Below are positions 5,719-7,197 of a DNA stretch of 7,197 nt, piece by piece (position 1 is the first letter of the stretch; each line of letters begins with the position of its first letter). The position numbers were made by a program, and so were the translations under genes. The notes under the pieces were generated by a model. It was not told the origin of the DNA and searched no databases. It saw only the letters and a program-made list of their open reading frames with translations. Source of the DNA: an uncultured Shinella sp. (GTDB taxonomy: Bacteria > Pseudomonadota > Alphaproteobacteria > Rhizobiales > Rhizobiaceae); assembly GCA_946481465.1 (NCBI GenBank), contig CAMLOC010000174.1, positions 1 to 7,197 on the forward strand, in the 5' to 3' direction.

Positions 5719-6924
5719 TTGGACCCACAAGAGATCGGCAATGTCGTGGACTGGCTCGTGCGGCAGGGCCTCGACGGGCTGGACGAGGCCGAGCTGATCA
5801 CCGCCTTCTGCCGCCGGCTCGGCGGGCTCGGCATTGCGCTCGAACAGGCGGTGATCGTCATCGACACACTGCATCCCGTCCTGGAATCGCAGGGCTATTT
5901 CTGGAACGCGACCGACGAGGCGAGCGCCGGCCGGCGGGATTTCTCGCGGCTGGAGGCCGAGCGCAACGAGGCGCAATGGCGCGCAAGTCCCTTCTTCCAC
6001 ATGCTGGAAAACGGCCTCGCCGAACTGCACATCCCCCTTGCCGAGAAGAACAGCAACCATGCCTTCCCGGTGCTCGACGACCTGCGGGCGGAGGGCCACA
6101 CGGACTATTTCCTCCAGTTCCACCAGCTGGGCGAGGCGATCGGCGAGGTGGACGGCCTGTTCTCGCGCTGGTCGACGAAGCGGCCGGGCGGCTTTACCGC
6201 CGAGGACATCGCCTGCCTCCGGCGCACGGTGCCCGCCTTCGCGCTTGCCGTAAAATCCACGGCGTTCCGCCGGATGACCAGTTCCCTCGTCGAGGTCTAT
6301 CTCGGGCGCGACGCCGCGCGGCGGGTGCTGAAGGGCCGCATCGAGCGCGGCAAGGTCGACAGCATCAGGACGGTGCTGTGGTTCTCCGACATGCGCAACT
6401 ACACCGCGCTGTCGGAAAGCGTGCACAGCGGCGACCTGATCGCCATGCTGGGCGACTATGCGGACGCCGCCATCTCCGCCGTGCACGCGGCCGGCGGCGA
6501 CGTGCTCAAGCTGATGGGCGACGGCACGCTCGCCATCTTCAACCATGCCGACCCGCAGGAGGCCGCCGCCGCGAGCCTGAGGGCCTGGTACGATCTGGCC
6601 GGCCGGGTCGAGGCGCTGAACGCCCGGCGGCAGGCGGCGGGCCTCGCCACCACGACCGTCCATGTCGGGCTGCATGTCGGCGAGGTGTTCTACGGCAATA
6701 TCGGCAGCAACGAGCGGCTGGACTTCACGGTGATCGGCCCGGCGGTCAACGAGGCCTCGCGCATCGTCGCCGCCAGCCGCAAGGTCGGCCGCCGGCTCCT
6801 GATCTCGCACGACCTCCTCGGCCTCCTGTCCGGGCCGGAGGCGAGCGCCTTCGAGGATCTCGGGGCCTTCCGCCTGAAGGGCGTGAAGCGCAGGAAGCGG
6901 CTGCATGCGCCGCGGGAGCCGTGA
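5719..6924 (+). CDS. Class III adenylate cyclase with an N-terminal sensor-like region
   Basis: The 401-residue protein should convert ATP to cAMP. The C-terminal half (about 205-390) is a complete class III catalytic domain: LWFSDMRNYT with metal ligand Asp224, DVLKLMGDGTLAIF with Lys264 (adenine contact) and second metal ligand Asp268, and FTVIGPAVNEASRI with Thr337, Asn344 and Arg348. The Lys/Thr pair points to ATP rather than GTP, and all catalytic residues are present. The N-terminal 200 residues have no signal peptide or membrane segment and look like a soluble regulatory domain of a type seen in rhizobial cyclases; I cannot name its ligand. TTG at 5719 is preferred as the start: GGAG lies 8 bases upstream and MDPQEIGNVVDWL resembles starts of related proteins. 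GTG at 5710 is the alternative. ATG at 5608 adds a low-complexity, intergenic-like leader. Confidence 0.92.
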   Translation: MDPQEIGNVVDWLVRQGLDGLDEAELITAFCRRLGGLGIALEQAVIVIDTLHPVLESQGYFWNATDEASAGRRDFSRLEAERNEAQWRASPFFHMLENGLAELHIPLAEKNSNHAFPVLDDLRAEGHTDYFLQFHQLGEAIGEVDGLFSRWSTKRPGGFTAEDIACLRRTVPAFALAVKSTAFRRMTSSLVEVYLGRDAARRVLKGRIERGKVDSIRTVLWFSDMRNYTALSESVHSGDLIAMLGDYADAAISAVHAAGGDVLKLMGDGTLAIFNHADPQEAAAASLRAWYDLAGRVEALNARRQAAGLATTTVHVGLHVGEVFYGNIGSNERLDFTVIGPAVNEASRIVAASRKVGRRLLISHDLLGLLSGPEASAFEDLGAFRLKGVKRRKRLHAPREP

Positions 6925-6939
6925 ACGCGGGCGGGTAAA

Positions 6940-6968
6940 TTGTGCCGCCGCCGCGCCGCCTGTATGCT
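6940..6968 (+). promoter_or_regulatory. Candidate sigma-70-type promoter before the last gene
   Basis: TTGTGC (6940-6945) and TATGCT (6963-6968) are separated by exactly 17 bases. They match the TTG of the -35 consensus and four of six -10 positions. A start near 6975 would leave a leader of about 35 bases before the ATG at 7009. It sits in the 84-base gap after the cyclase and suggests the next gene can be transcribed separately. Both boxes are imperfect, so this is tentative. Confidence 0.4.
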
Positions 6969-7008
6969 CCGCCGAAAACCGAACCACCTCTGGCTTGCGG
7001 ATGATGTC

Positions 7009-7197
7009 ATGAAACTCCCCTTCCCCCTCGCCGCACTGGCCGTCACCGCGCTCGCCTTCGGCGCGCCGGAAGCCCGGGCGGCGCCGGACGCCTGCATCGC
7101 CGGGGGCGCCGCGATCATCGCGAACGCCTATCCCGCGGCACGAGAGGCCGCCGACGGGACCTTCGACGTCGAGGGCGCGACCGTCAGGCTGCCGGCG
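7009..7197 (+). CDS. Secreted protein of unknown function, N-terminal 63 residues, cut by the window edge
   Basis: The ORF starts with ATG at 7009 and stays open to the right edge. It opens with MKLPFPLAALAVTALAFGAPEARA, a textbook Sec signal peptide with predicted signal peptidase I cleavage after ARA at about residue 24. The mature part begins APDACIAGGAAIIANAYPAA and continues with a predicted beta-strand-like stretch (TFDVEGATVRLPA). One cysteine (Cys29) is seen in the mature portion. The ribosome binding site is weak (GCGGATGATGTC before the ATG). Two ATGs at 7001 and 7004 share a different frame that stops after three codons. The product is expected in the periplasm or outside the cell. 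Too little is visible to assign a family. Confidence 0.75.
   Translation, partial: MKLPFPLAALAVTALAFGAPEARAAPDACIAGGAAIIANAYPAAREAADGTFDVEGATVRLPA

Noticed and set aside
5673..6938. A 421-codon plus-strand frame overlapping the cyclase
   Set aside because: Arg/Gly-rich shadow frame; the cyclase frame carries all catalytic motifs.
3550..6987. A minus-strand open frame of 1145 codons antisense to dipZ and the cyclase
   Set aside because: It lies opposite two genes with complete, well-ordered family motifs, has no recognisable domain, is rich in Ala/Gly/Arg/Glu repeats typical of antisense frames in GC-rich DNA, and ends within the regulator gene. Its length reflects scarcity of stop codons.

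Overview
The window looks like a chromosomal (or chromid) segment of a GC-rich alphaproteobacterium, most likely Rhizobiaceae (Rhizobium/Ensifer/Shinella type). The reasons are the strong G/C bias at third codon positions, the rhizobial flavour of the Ohr, DipZ and class III cyclase proteins, and two short palindromic intergenic repeats of a kind common in that order. No rRNA, tRNA, CRISPR, phage gene or complete insertion sequence was seen.

The left half (1-3622) reads entirely on the minus strand. From right to left it holds an OmpR-type response regulator (2882-3622), its histidine kinase overlapping by 4 bases (1575-2885), a MITE-like palindromic repeat (1386-1572), the organic hydroperoxide reductase gene ohr (847-1263), a second short palindromic repeat that supplies the ohr stop codon (787-850), a 41-residue exported or membrane peptide with a near-perfect ribosome binding site (610-735), and the first 159 codons of an amidase-signature hydrolase that runs off the left edge (1-479).

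The right half (3859-7197) reads on the plus strand. It holds dipZ, a CcdA-thioredoxin fusion (3859-5601), a soluble class III adenylate cyclase that probably starts at TTG (5719-6924), and the first 63 codons of an unidentified secreted protein that runs off the right edge (7009-7197). A 236-base divergent intergenic region (3623-3858) separates the response regulator from dipZ. It contains TAC-containing direct repeats at about 10-base spacing, as expected for an OmpR-family binding site.

Taken together, the centre of the window suggests a thiol and envelope redox neighbourhood: a transmembrane two-component system divergent from an electron-transferring periplasmic thioredoxin fusion, with a thiol peroxidase (Ohr) just downstream. 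Regulation of dipZ by this two-component system is inference from position and the phased repeats only. I see no convincing undescribed multi-gene system here. The items most worth checking are the repeat elements, the phased repeats, the small peptide and the sensor half of the cyclase.
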